DNA from: Firmicutes bacterium UBA7510
GTDB lineage: Bacteria; Bacillota; Clostridia; Tissierellales; Sedimentibacteraceae
Assembly: GCA_002479485.1 (NCBI GenBank)
Contig: DLNM01000015.1
Coordinates: forward strand, 1-32,841
DNA: 32,841 nucleotides
Direction of reading: 5' to 3'
The notes under the pieces are model-generated. The model searched no databases, was not told where the DNA came from, and saw only the letters and a list, made by a program, of their open reading frames with translations. How positions within the stretch are numbered: the stretch's first letter is position 1; every line of letters starts with the position of its first letter. The position numbers and the translations under genes were made by a program. Below, piece after piece: positions 7,650-16,978 of this stretch.

Positions 7650-9611
7650 CTAATAGTATTTTATTTCAAATCCAACTTTTTTTATTTTGTTAACAAAATC
7701 ATTCATAAAAGTAGAAATTTGTTCTTTTTCCACAACAATTGATAAATTTATTTTTGCCCTTGAACAACCAACATAAAAAAGCTTATATGCACTTAACACT
7801 CCATACACAGTATTATTTTGAAAACATTTACTTGCATTTCCTACATTAGGATTATTTAAATATGTTTCATAAATATCTCTACATATTATATTAAATATGT
7901 CATTTGAATTAAACACATCTACTATTTCAGTACATTTATCTATAACAAAATCTTTATTTGCTACATGCATTTCTTTATTAATTTTTTTTATATTAAATCC
8001 TAGTTCTTTTTCAAATTTATTGATAAAACCAGAATACTTAAAATAAAAATTTTCAAAATCATCTAAAGAAAATATAGCTTTTGACCATACCTTAAAAAAA
8101 TCATATATATATACCCTAGGTTCATTACGTTTACTATCTTCTGCAACAAAAATAACCGAATCATGACTTTCACCTTTAACTCCATGTTGAGTTGATACAT
8201 AAGGTATATCTTCATTCGATGATAAATATTTTGATAAGTTTACTAGTTCACTTATTTTAACATTAAATACATTACTGTAAACATCATCACTATTAATTGA
8301 GTCAACAAACGTTTGAGTAAATATTTCCTTTTCAGTAATAAAGTTAATAATTTGTCCAATTGTTATATCATCAATTTTAAATAAATTAAATACATCTGTC
8401 CATAAATTTCTAATAACAATTTTATCATCATGCTTATTTAAAGATAATTTTTTTATATTAAACATTGTTTTATTTTGTTTACATATGTAAAGAAAATCTC
8501 CATATTTTCTTTGTTTCCATTTTAAATTTATTTCGTATAAGACAAACAAAAATCTCATAAGCGTATCTGGATTATCCAATGTATTATTAAGCAAAATATC
8601 TGTAACTAAATACTTTTTACCATATCCATATTGTTCCATCACATCATATGCATTGTATAAATTTATACATCCTATTTTCTTAAATTTTTCTCTATTTAAA
8701 ATATATAATACTAAAGTTTCAGGATATTCTTTAGTGATTTTAGAGATACACTCATCAAACTTTCCTTTTTCTGTTATTATAACTTGTGGATTAAAATCTG
8801 ACTTTATATTCTTGTTGTTCTCATCTATTTCCTGATCTACTTTTGAGTTATTATAAATATTATTTAATATATCAACAATAACAGGTATAGACCTATAATT
8901 AATTGCTCTCGAATTACTATTATTTAATAATAACAATTCTTTATTGAGTTCATCATCATATGATCTATATATTTGTTGCATTTTATCACCAAACAAATAC
9001 ATCATAACTGAAGTTCCTTTAACTATTTCAAAAAATATATGTAATACATCTGGTGAAGTATCTTGATATTCATCAATTATAATAAGCTGATATTTTCTAC
9101 TTACTTTTTGCTTTAGTTTAGGAAATTTTTTTATTATTTCATAAGTAAAAAAAAGTAAGTCATCGTGGCTTAATCCACCATAATATAAATTACTGAATTG
9201 AGATTCATTATAATATAATTTAGTTACATTTTTTCTTATTGTGTTAAATTCTAGATTCCCAAACTTATCAATATACTTTTGGTTACTTTCGTTTTTTTCT
9301 ATATCATTTCTTCGTTTATCAATTGAAGTTTTATATAAGTCAAAATATAAATCTATTATTTCTTTTTTTGTAAAAAAAGGACTCACAAAACTATTTATGT
9401 TAGAGTGTATAGTGCTAATATGAATTTTAGATGAATCTATATCTCTATTAAGCTCATCAGCAGCACGATTTGTAAAAGTAATACAAAGTATATTATCTTC
9501 TGGATTATTTACTATATGCTCTTTAATCATTGACTTAATTCTTGTAGTTTTACCACTACCGGCAGGTGAATTTATAAGATATATATTATCTTTTTTTAAC
9601 TCATTAGCCAT
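7650..9611 (-). CDS. gajB: UvrD/Rep-like SF1 helicase of Gabija-like system (GajB-like)
   Basis: A 653-residue superfamily 1A helicase. Visible motifs: Walker A SPAGSGKTT (15-23), Ia ITFTNRAADEL, II IIIDEYQDTS (about 177-186), III FGDKMQQIY (207-215), IV NYRS (about 238), V QHGVKGESHDSVIFVAE, VI YVGCSRAK near the C terminus. The set is complete, so it should hydrolyse ATP and translocate on DNA. It overlaps the upstream OLD-type nuclease gene by 16 bases. An OLD-family nuclease plus a UvrD-like helicase is the two-gene make-up of Gabija. This protein is clearly longer than the roughly 500-residue helicase I recall for the type system, so it is a long variant. Confidence 0.75.
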   Translation of the reverse strand: MANELKKDNIYLINSPAGSGKTTRIKSMIKEHIVNNPEDNILCITFTNRAADELNRDIDSSKIHISTIHSNINSFVSPFFTKKEIIDLYFDLYKTSIDKRRNDIEKNESNQKYIDKFGNLEFNTIRKNVTKLYYNESQFSNLYYGGLSHDDLLFFTYEIIKKFPKLKQKVSRKYQLIIIDEYQDTSPDVLHIFFEIVKGTSVMMYLFGDKMQQIYRSYDDELNKELLLLNNSNSRAINYRSIPVIVDILNNIYNNSKVDQEIDENNKNIKSDFNPQVIITEKGKFDECISKITKEYPETLVLYILNREKFKKIGCINLYNAYDVMEQYGYGKKYLVTDILLNNTLDNPDTLMRFLFVLYEINLKWKQRKYGDFLYICKQNKTMFNIKKLSLNKHDDKIVIRNLWTDVFNLFKIDDITIGQIINFITEKEIFTQTFVDSINSDDVYSNVFNVKISELVNLSKYLSSNEDIPYVSTQHGVKGESHDSVIFVAEDSKRNEPRVYIYDFFKVWSKAIFSLDDFENFYFKYSGFINKFEKELGFNIKKINKEMHVANKDFVIDKCTEIVDVFNSNDIFNIICRDIYETYLNNPNVGNASKCFQNNTVYGVLSAYKLFYVGCSRAKINLSIVVEKEQISTFMNDFVNKIKKVGFEIKYY

Positions 9612-11812
9612 TTAAGCCCCTCCTTGATGTAATTGGGTAACATTTCCTCCGCACCACCTTCTAATATTACTGAATACATAAAATCAGTCTTACCATTAGA
9701 TGTTGACTTAAGTATGTTCCATAATGTAAAATCACTATCTTTTTCTTTTTCCTTTACTTTCTTCCCATCCTTATCTATATATATCACTGTAGAATTGTCA
9801 GGTATGGAAAACTTTAGATTGCAATTTTTCTTCATAATTAACCACTCACTACGTTTAAAAGATTCATAACCCATTATATCAAATTTTTTACTTAACATAG
9901 CAGCCTCAAGTGTACGAGTAAATTTATCATCTTCAGTTTGAAAAGCTAAGTAAATAAGCTCTTTTTCTTCTTCTTTACCTTCTAAATCTGTATTGATTAC
10001 TGAAGAAACGACATATTTTTTATCTTTAATCCATGAATATAATTCTTCAATATGTAAATTAAATGTCTCTGGTTTCTCTAACCCAAGCCTTATAAATTTA
10101 TCATAATTATAAAAATTTATGAGCGAAGCATTGGTTGTCCTAGATTTTAAAATATCATTTGAACAAGTGGGAATACAATCATAATCAACATCAGTAATTA
10201 TTAATGTTTTTATTTGTAAAAATTCTATTATGTCTTTATAATTGTAAGCATAAGCATTACCTACTTGAATATAAGCAATATATTTTTCCTGTAGTTTTTT
10301 ATATGTAGGTAAAGTTACTATTTTTTTAAAATATAAACGTTCAGTATCTCCTTCATATAAAATAGCTGCATCTGCAAAAACTATTTCGGAAAAACCTATC
10401 TCAAAAAACCAATTATGAAAGTTTTCAAGCATTACTCTTGAATCATTGTCACATTTATTGTTCATTTTTAGATGTTTAATAAAACTGCTTAAATTAAATA
10501 TTTTACTATTAAAAGGTGTTATTTCTCTTATAACACGTAACTTATTCATTCCTATACCCTTAACAATCTCATTTGAATGAGTTGTAATTAATCCCTGCAA
10601 TCCTTCATCATCATATTTTTGTAGTAACTTATTTGAAAATACATTTTGCATTTGAGGATGCATATGTGATTCAGGTTCTTCAATTACTAATAAATTTACT
10701 TTTAGATGATCTTTTAACTTTATATAATTTTGAATTTTTATATGTAAATATATTAAGTTACTATACCCAAGTCCCTGAGAATTTTCATTTAATAAATAAT
10801 CCTTATATAAATATTTTGCACTAGTTGTTTTATTAATTAAATCATTTACATTATCCTCAGTAATGTTTATATCAATGGTTATATCACCAGTATGATTTCC
10901 ATTAGTTTCTGAAATAGCACTTATTGTTTCATTAAGAGCCTTTGTGGATACCTTATTAATTTTTCCCTTAATACTTTCCGGATTTAATGCACTTAACACC
11001 TCATCTGGTAATTTTCTTATTTCTTCCTTCCAATCCTGATCAGTCTCAGCTAATGACACTAAACTTTCGCTTAATAAATGCTGTTCCTTGTGTATAGAGT
11101 CACCAAGTGGTCTTGCAGCACCAATACAATCAAAATTGAATAGACTTTTAAAATCTTGTATATGTTCTATCTGTGACAAGTTTTTATATTCTGAATCACA
11201 AAAATAACATTTAGTTTCCAGACTACTTGTGTATAATTCAATTAACATATCCTTTATAGCAGACATATATTTTTCATCTTCGTTTTTACTGAATCTAATT
11301 CGAAACTTTTCAAAATTATCCTGTAGAAATTTTATAAAAAAAATTTGATTAAATTCACTTTTATAAATAAAGTAAAAGGAATTTATATTCTCATCTAAAT
11401 CCATAATATAATTTGAAAAATTTCTTATATCATCATCTTTATCATAGCTAATTTCAAATTTTACTAAAAATTCTGGCATTACAACATAATTTTTACTATT
11501 TTCATTTTTAATCGGGAACATTTCATCTGATATTTTATTTAAAACAAATTCATTCTCTTTAGATTCTTCTGAAATGAAGTGTTTTTTTAATATTGAGTAA
11601 GTTTTATTACTCCACTCTTTTGAATCAAAAGCAGGTAAATCTTCTTTTCCAAAACTAAATGACTTTTCTTTAAATATTCTTTTCAATAGTAAAACAATTG
11701 TTGTTTTTCCACTATTATTAGGTCCTGCCAATATAGTTGTGTTTGCCTGTAATTCAAGTGTTACATCTTTAAGTTGTCTAAAATTTTTAATTATCATTTT
11801 ATTTATATACAT
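9596..11812 (-). CDS. gajA: OLD-family ATPase-TOPRIM nuclease of Gabija-like system (GajA-like)
   Basis: A 738-residue OLD-type protein. The N-terminal ATPase has Walker A AGPNNSGKTT (about 29-38), signature-like NSQGLGYSNL (about 344), Walker B VIEEPESHMHP (about 376-386) and TTHSN (about 410). The C-terminal TOPRIM domain shows LYEGDTE (about 485-491) and IITDVDYD (about 538-545), the acidic metal-binding residues of OLD nucleases. The start follows GAGAGGGAATA. In Gabija, GajA nicks DNA when cellular nucleotides fall during infection. The length exceeds the roughly 580 residues of the type protein; the extra material lies in the ATPase insert (about 60-330) and the C terminus. Confidence 0.75.
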   Translation of the reverse strand: MYINKMIIKNFRQLKDVTLELQANTTILAGPNNSGKTTIVLLLKRIFKEKSFSFGKEDLPAFDSKEWSNKTYSILKKHFISEESKENEFVLNKISDEMFPIKNENSKNYVVMPEFLVKFEISYDKDDDIRNFSNYIMDLDENINSFYFIYKSEFNQIFFIKFLQDNFEKFRIRFSKNEDEKYMSAIKDMLIELYTSSLETKCYFCDSEYKNLSQIEHIQDFKSLFNFDCIGAARPLGDSIHKEQHLLSESLVSLAETDQDWKEEIRKLPDEVLSALNPESIKGKINKVSTKALNETISAISETNGNHTGDITIDINITEDNVNDLINKTTSAKYLYKDYLLNENSQGLGYSNLIYLHIKIQNYIKLKDHLKVNLLVIEEPESHMHPQMQNVFSNKLLQKYDDEGLQGLITTHSNEIVKGIGMNKLRVIREITPFNSKIFNLSSFIKHLKMNNKCDNDSRVMLENFHNWFFEIGFSEIVFADAAILYEGDTERLYFKKIVTLPTYKKLQEKYIAYIQVGNAYAYNYKDIIEFLQIKTLIITDVDYDCIPTCSNDILKSRTTNASLINFYNYDKFIRLGLEKPETFNLHIEELYSWIKDKKYVVSSVINTDLEGKEEEKELIYLAFQTEDDKFTRTLEAAMLSKKFDIMGYESFKRSEWLIMKKNCNLKFSIPDNSTVIYIDKDGKKVKEKEKDSDFTLWNILKSTSNGKTDFMYSVILEGGAEEMLPNYIKEGLKWLMS

Positions 11813-12094
11813 TATTCCCTCTCTTATATAAGAAATTTTAAATAATAAACAATATATTCAATTGTAATATTTTTTATAAATACGTAAAATTTAACAATAC
11901 ACCTTTATATATTCTACATATTATTACATTATTTTACAATAAATTTATTTTAATTATTTGCAACATAAAGATTAAAATTTTATACAAAATTAATAAATCA
12001 TAAGTCAAAACTTCTTTAAATATTAAATTTTCCCTGGACTTTTTTTAAAATTTATGTTAATATATAGAGAGAAAATTTTTGGAGGTAAAACAGT
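11813..12094. promoter_or_regulatory. divergent intergenic region between gajA-like and methyltransferase genes
   Basis: About 280 bp of AT-rich DNA that must carry promoters for the leftward defence operons and the rightward methyltransferase. No sharp consensus promoter can be named. The methyltransferase has a clear GGAGGT 7 to 12 bases before its ATG. Confidence 0.4.
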
Positions 12095-13435
12095 ATGCCT
12101 TATGCTATAGATTTATTTTGTGGCGCTGGTGGTATGAGCGAGGGATTAATACAAGCAGGATTTCACATATTATTTTCAAGTGACATAAATGAAGATGTTG
12201 AAAAAACATATAAAAACAGACATACTCAGTTAGGATTACTACAAGGTTTTAATACTTATTATCATAGATGTGATATAAGAGATCTATCAGGAGATTTTAT
12301 TAATAACTGTATTTCTAATTTAACTATTTTTAACAATAGAGAATTACCAAATGACATAGATGTTATTTTTGGCGGTCCCCCTTGTCAAGGATTTAGTCGA
12401 GCTGGAAAAAGACAAGTAGATGATCCTAGAAATTTATTATTTAGAGAATATTTAAGAGTAATTAATGAAGTAAATCCTAAATATGTAGTTATGGAAAATG
12501 TTGTTGGATTTCTTGATACAAAATTTTATGAATTTATTGGTGTTACAGGTCAAACATATGAAAATGGTATGTTTGCACCAGATATTTTACGTCAAGAATT
12601 CGAATTAATAGGATATCACACGTTAGAACCACGAGTTTTAGATGCTGCTAATTTCGGTGTACCTCAAAGAAGGAATCGCATAATTTTTATAGCCTACAGA
12701 GATGACGTTACTATACCTAATTATCCTGAACCAACAATAACTAATGAAGATGATAAGATATCAATACAAACAGCTATATCTGATTTAATAAGAGATACTC
12801 GTACAAGAAACCGAATATATAATGGGAACAGAACCCAATACCAAATAGATTCTATTAATGGAAGAACCCCAAATATTAATGGAGAAACAATTAACAGTAA
12901 TGGTGTTTTTTATAACAATGATGTATCAAATCACACATCTATAATAAAAGATAGATTTTCTCTTTTTAGAGAAGGTGAAAGTGGTAGTCATTTAAGAATT
13001 AGAGTTGCAACAAATGGTATAAACTTACGAGGAAAAAATGCTCTAATTGCTCACTGTTCTAATAAATTGAACATTTCAACTGAAGAGGTTATTGAAATGT
13101 ATAGAAATGCAGAAGTTGATACTGAAATGCTAGATACACTTTTATCAAAGAAAAATATTAGATCTAGATTAGATAGCTCTAAGCCATCAGCTACAGTAGT
13201 GACTCTGCCTGATGATTATATTTCTCCATTCGAACCAAGAACATTCACAGTTCGAGAACTTGCAAGATTACAATCTTTTGATGATAGTTTTATTTTTCTA
13301 GGGAAGCGTACTACAGGTGGAATAAGACGAAGAGTTGAAGTACCACAATACTCTCAGGTGGGAAATGCTGTTCCACCACTACTTGCAAAAGCTATTGCTC
13401 AAGAAATAATGAATGCAATAAATGCTGAGATTTAA
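12095..13435 (+). CDS. DNA (cytosine-5) methyltransferase
   Basis: A 446-residue C5-cytosine methyltransferase with all key motifs in canonical order. Motif I is DLFCGAGGMSEGL (6-18, S-adenosylmethionine binding); IV is GGPPCQGFS (93-101) with catalytic Cys97; VI is MENV (133-136); VIII is QRRNR (191-195). The target-recognition region lies between about 220 and 390. Motif IX is RELARLQSF and X is SQVGNAVPP. It modifies the recognition site so that the convergent nuclease gene product does not cut host DNA. The recognition sequence cannot be inferred by reading. The start follows GGAGGTAAAACAGT. Confidence 0.92.
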   Translation: MPYAIDLFCGAGGMSEGLIQAGFHILFSSDINEDVEKTYKNRHTQLGLLQGFNTYYHRCDIRDLSGDFINNCISNLTIFNNRELPNDIDVIFGGPPCQGFSRAGKRQVDDPRNLLFREYLRVINEVNPKYVVMENVVGFLDTKFYEFIGVTGQTYENGMFAPDILRQEFELIGYHTLEPRVLDAANFGVPQRRNRIIFIAYRDDVTIPNYPEPTITNEDDKISIQTAISDLIRDTRTRNRIYNGNRTQYQIDSINGRTPNINGETINSNGVFYNNDVSNHTSIIKDRFSLFREGESGSHLRIRVATNGINLRGKNALIAHCSNKLNISTEEVIEMYRNAEVDTEMLDTLLSKKNIRSRLDSSKPSATVVTLPDDYISPFEPRTFTVRELARLQSFDDSFIFLGKRTTGGIRRRVEVPQYSQVGNAVPPLLAKAIAQEIMNAINAEI

Positions 13436-13446
13436 ATCTCAGCATT
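13421..13446. terminator. bidirectional terminator shared by the R-M genes
   Basis: A perfect 26-bp palindrome (AATGCTGAGATTT and its complement) followed by a T-run on the plus strand. It includes the methyltransferase stop codon and ends two bases before the nuclease stop codon, so it can end both convergent transcripts. Confidence 0.8.
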
Positions 13447-13448
13447 TT

Positions 13449-14393
13449 TTATAATTTAAAATATTCATAATCAGTATCTAATTTTATCAATTCATTTTTT
13501 ATAGTTGATAAATGATTAAGAGAATCACCAGATTTTAAATTTCTTTCAAGCATCTCCTTTATAGAACTAGCTACACCAGAACTGGTTGGCAAACCCCAAT
13601 AATTTCCTCCACTAATATTTCTTACTCTTTGTACTGCAACAGATGTAGCTTTTATTTTATCTAATTTAACAGTCGGTACAGTGACAAATGAATAAGAAAA
13701 TTTCTTTATATCAGTAATAGAATACCCCTCACGTCCTATTGTAATCCCTGTTCTAAAAGCTTGAGCTGAATAAATCATATCCCATAACATAGGAATCTGT
13801 GCATTATCATTCCAATTAGTTTTACATTGTATAATATGTATTTCTATTTCTTTAAAATCTTCTGCTACTAGCGCATTTAATACTGGCAACAAATTGAAGC
13901 GTCTAGCTTTACCAGTATATATATTTACGTCATTTCCATTTATATCTTTAGCACTAATATCATCTTTATTTACTTTATAATGTGATTTGTTTGGGAATGT
14001 GATAGCAATTAAATCAGATTCAGTATTCGATATAAAGCTACCATAATTTACAGTAATAGCATTGCTAATTGGTTCAGGTATTAATTTTTTAGAATGCTTA
14101 ATCACAACCGTTCTACGACCAATTAAACATAAATTTAGATACCAACAAACTAAAGCTTCCCAACCAGCACCACCTCCAGATACATCACTTTGACTTCTTT
14201 CAGATGAATTATTTGTAGTATAAAAAATATCTCTTAAACTATCACCGAGTGATAATATTTGGTGCTGTGTTTTTGCAGGTATTAAAGACTGTATTTTTTG
14301 TTGCCACGTAGGCCATGCTGTATTAAATACATTTGTTGAAAAAAGATTTTCTACAGATTGTTTCCTTAAATACTCAACAATATTTTGATTCAT
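13449..14393 (-). CDS. type II restriction endonuclease (PD-(D/E)XK-like)
   Basis: A 314-residue protein convergent with the methyltransferase. A GGGAGWEALVCWYL helix (about 73-86) supplies an acidic residue. The candidate active-site strands are SNTESDLIAI (Asp at about 127) and HIIQCKTNW (Q-C-K at about 189-191), fitting a PD-(D/E)XK fold with Gln in place of the usual Glu. About 60 residues of extra beta material lie between them. The start follows AAGGGAG. Partner context makes restriction the best reading. The specificity and exact family are not recognised, and the catalytic assignment is tentative. Confidence 0.7.
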   Translation of the reverse strand: MNQNIVEYLRKQSVENLFSTNVFNTAWPTWQQKIQSLIPAKTQHQILSLGDSLRDIFYTTNNSSERSQSDVSGGGAGWEALVCWYLNLCLIGRRTVVIKHSKKLIPEPISNAITVNYGSFISNTESDLIAITFPNKSHYKVNKDDISAKDINGNDVNIYTGKARRFNLLPVLNALVAEDFKEIEIHIIQCKTNWNDNAQIPMLWDMIYSAQAFRTGITIGREGYSITDIKKFSYSFVTVPTVKLDKIKATSVAVQRVRNISGGNYWGLPTSSGVASSIKEMLERNLKSGDSLNHLSTIKNELIKLDTDYEYFKL

Positions 14394-14535
14394 AATAATA
14401 CTCCCTTATAATGTTTTGTTATATTATATTATATCATATAATGTATTATTTTTCTATATTATGAAATAATTAAATTTTATATGTAAGTTAAAATATATAA
14501 TTATACTTATATATTATAACTCTGAATACAAATAT

Positions 14536-14567
14536 GCGAGGTCTCTAGTGCATAGAGAGCCACTCGC
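14536..14567 (+). promoter_or_regulatory. structured leader upstream of the amidoligase operon
   Basis: GCGAG (14536) pairs with CTCGC (14563). Inside it, CTCT/AGAG plus flanking GG/CC form a second helix around AGTGCAT. The heptamer GCGAGGT occurs at the left foot and again just after the hairpin (about 14566). It is GC-rich against its surroundings and ends about 30 bases before the ATG of the first gene. It may be a regulatory RNA element or a protein site; no known riboswitch class is recognised. Confidence 0.5.
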
Positions 14568-14597
14568 GAGGTTCATACTATTTGGAGGAGAAAAGAT

Positions 14598-14831
14598 ATG
14601 TCAAAAAATCAAATGATAATAACAGAAGGTATACTTAATCGTATATCAGCACCAATTCAAAATTTAATGTGGTATCTAACAATGCTCGTGAAGTCTGATG
14701 TTAAGCTTCATGAGTTTTCTTTTGTGGCTAAAAGCAATGATGTTGAAACTTTACAACACCTAACACACAGGATTGAGGATTTAAACTATGTTAAAGAATA
14801 TAGCTTTAAATCTAATAACCCTATCAATTAA
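14598..14831 (+). CDS. hypothetical small protein heading the amidoligase operon
   Basis: A 77-residue soluble protein, start behind GGAGGAGAAAAGAT. Its predicted fold is helix (LNRISAPIQNLMWYLTMLVKS), strand (HEFSFVAK), helix (DVETLQHLTHRIEDL), strand (VKEYSFK). That alternation could be a small alpha-beta sandwich. It follows the structured leader and precedes the zinc-finger amidoligase by about 75 bases, so it is probably co-transcribed. No family recognised. Confidence 0.6.
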   Translation: MSKNQMIITEGILNRISAPIQNLMWYLTMLVKSDVKLHEFSFVAKSNDVETLQHLTHRIEDLNYVKEYSFKSNNPIN

Positions 14832-14907
14832 ACTGTATATATTAACAATGATTTTACTTCTACTATGTTACTAGCAGAAGAATATTAATTTAATGGAGGA
14901 TAATAAA

Positions 14908-15996
14908 ATGAATGAAAAAATGGCTTGTTTCGAATGTGGAAGCATGATTAATATTACTGACACATATGACATTGATGATGAATTAGTCTGCAAAGATTGT
15001 TATGATGAATTAACTACAAAATGTCATATATGTGGTAAAACTATTTCAAAAGAAAATGCTACAGAGCATGATGATAATTGTTATTGTAGTAACTGCTTTA
15101 ACAATAACTTTAGATATTGTACCGAATGCGATGAAGTAATACCTTTATCAGAAGTTTTTTACTATGATGATGACCCATATTGTAATAGTTGTTTTAATAA
15201 GATTGATTATTGTATAAATGAGTATGACTACAAGCCTGATGCAATATTTTATGGCAAAGGAAATAAGTACATGGGTGTTGAACTTGAAATTGATGAAGGT
15301 GGTGAGTGTAAATATAATGCCAAGCAAATATTAGAGGTTGCGAATCAAACAGACAAGCACATATATATTAAACATGATGGTTCACTAGATGAAGGTATGG
15401 AGATAGTTACACATCCTATGACATTAGATTACCATATCAATAACATGCCTTGGCAAAGTATGTTAGACAAAGCACGAGGTTTAGGATATTCAAGTCACTA
15501 TACAGATACCGCCGGACTACATGTACACGTTAATAAAGATTTCTTTGGTATTACTACCGAGGAGCAAGATAAAAAAATTTCAAGAGTTCTTTTCTTTGTT
15601 GAAAACAACTGGGATAAGATTGTTTGCTTTAGTAGAAGAACAGAAGATAATATTAGACGTTGGGCTTATAAATATGACATTAAAAGCAATCCAAAAGATG
15701 TTTTAGATAAAGCTAAGAAAAACAGTTCAAGATATACATGTGTTAATATAAGCAATAGTAGTACAATAGAATTTCGGATATTTAGAGGAACTCTTAAATA
15801 TAATACACTTATAGCCACATTACAGTTTGTAAATGAAATATGTAATGTGGCTTTTTATATGTCTGATAATCAAATACATAAGCTGACATGGAATAGATTT
15901 ATTAGAAAACTAAACACAGATGAAGTACCAGAATTAATTACATATCTAAAGGAAAGAAACTTATATATCAAGAAAGCAGGTGTTAAAAATGTGTAG
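14908..15996 (+). CDS. zinc-finger amidoligase-like protein
   Basis: A 362-residue protein from the ATG at 14908; the ATG at 14893 overlaps the GGAGG site and is rejected. The N-terminal 95 residues hold repeated C-x2-C pairs (7/10, 28/31, 39/42 and more), spaced like LIM-type zinc fingers. The rest matches the putative amidoligase family (Amidoligase_2): GVELEID (about 123-129), KHDGSLDEGMEIVTHP (about 155-170) and GLHVHVNK (about 203-210). That is the E-x-E, K-x-D-G-S and H-x-H pattern of this glutamine-synthetase-related fold. Such enzymes are predicted to join a carboxylate to an amine with ATP. The coupled glutamine amidotransferase could supply ammonia. The zinc domain may recruit a protein or nucleic acid substrate; no substrate is known. 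Confidence 0.8.
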   Translation: MNEKMACFECGSMINITDTYDIDDELVCKDCYDELTTKCHICGKTISKENATEHDDNCYCSNCFNNNFRYCTECDEVIPLSEVFYYDDDPYCNSCFNKIDYCINEYDYKPDAIFYGKGNKYMGVELEIDEGGECKYNAKQILEVANQTDKHIYIKHDGSLDEGMEIVTHPMTLDYHINNMPWQSMLDKARGLGYSSHYTDTAGLHVHVNKDFFGITTEEQDKKISRVLFFVENNWDKIVCFSRRTEDNIRRWAYKYDIKSNPKDVLDKAKKNSSRYTCVNISNSSTIEFRIFRGTLKYNTLIATLQFVNEICNVAFYMSDNQIHKLTWNRFIRKLNTDEVPELITYLKERNLYIKKAGVKNV

Positions 15997-16969
15997 TTTA
16001 TTTGGCATATTAAATTATGCAAAAAATTTAAACAAAGAACAAATCAATGTTATATTAAAGGTATTAGCAAATGAATGTGAAGTAAGAGGTACAGATGCTA
16101 CAGGTATAGCCTATAACAATCATAGCAGATTTACTGTTTTCAAAAGACCATTACCCTCTCATAAAATTAAATTTAATGTACCTGAAGGTATCAATACAGT
16201 AATGGGACATACAAGGCTTACTACTCAAGGTTTAGAAAAGTATAACTTTAATAATCATCCATTTGTAGGTAATTGCAGTAACACCAAATATGCCCTTGCT
16301 CATAATGGTATTATCTATAATGATGAAATATTAAGAAAAAAGCATAAATTAAAGAATACAAACATACAAACCGATACTTATATAGCAGTCCAACTAATAG
16401 ATAAAAATAAACATCTTAGTTTTGAATCTATAGCCAAATCAGTTGAAGAACTTGAAGGATACTTTACTTTTACTATACTTGATGATAAAAACAACTTATA
16501 CATAGCTAAAGGAGAAAGTCCTTTAGTTTTATATCATTTTAAAGAATATGGTTTCTATATCTATGCATCTACAGAGGAAATATTAAACAAAACACTTAAA
16601 AGGCTTGGTTTAAATAAAACTAAATATAAGTTAATAAAGCTATTTCAAGGAGATATTTTAAAAATAGACAAGAATGGTAAACTAGAAATGTCTAAATATA
16701 CTCCTAATGATTTTATAAGCATCCATAGATATCCTTATAAATACAATAGCTATGATGATTATAGTACTAATAATTGTAGCTTGTCTTCAACTAATAATAT
16801 TGAAAGCAGCTATTATAAGTTAATTGTTGAATATGCTAAGGCATTAGGATTTACAAAGAAGGATATTGACCAATTAATAGATATAGGATTTGAGATTGAG
16901 GATATTGAGGAACTACTAAATGATCCAAATGAATTATCAATGTATCTTGATTGCTATTGCTGTAGGTAG
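15989..16969 (+). CDS. class II glutamine amidotransferase
   Basis: A 326-residue protein. The ATG at 15989 is chosen because it puts Cys at position 2, the nucleophile exposed after Met removal in class II (Ntn) amidotransferases. Further motifs are RGTDATG (about 33-39), GHTR (73-76), NNHPF and LAHNGIIYND (about 103-112), all typical of the glutaminase domain of GlmS/PurF-like enzymes. No synthase domain follows; the last 60 residues (from YYKLIVEYAK) look like a small helical module. The gene overlaps the amidoligase by 8 bases. Together they suggest glutamine-derived ammonia is used to amidate a carboxylate, a pairing proposed for phage and mobile-element amidoligases. Confidence 0.85.
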   Translation: MCSLFGILNYAKNLNKEQINVILKVLANECEVRGTDATGIAYNNHSRFTVFKRPLPSHKIKFNVPEGINTVMGHTRLTTQGLEKYNFNNHPFVGNCSNTKYALAHNGIIYNDEILRKKHKLKNTNIQTDTYIAVQLIDKNKHLSFESIAKSVEELEGYFTFTILDDKNNLYIAKGESPLVLYHFKEYGFYIYASTEEILNKTLKRLGLNKTKYKLIKLFQGDILKIDKNGKLEMSKYTPNDFISIHRYPYKYNSYDDYSTNNCSLSSTNNIESSYYKLIVEYAKALGFTKKDIDQLIDIGFEIEDIEELLNDPNELSMYLDCYCCR

Positions 16970-16978
16970 GGGAAGTTT

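Noticed and set aside
8653..9423. Short plus-strand frames inside the helicase gene
   Set aside because: They are antisense shadows of a gene with complete helicase motifs.
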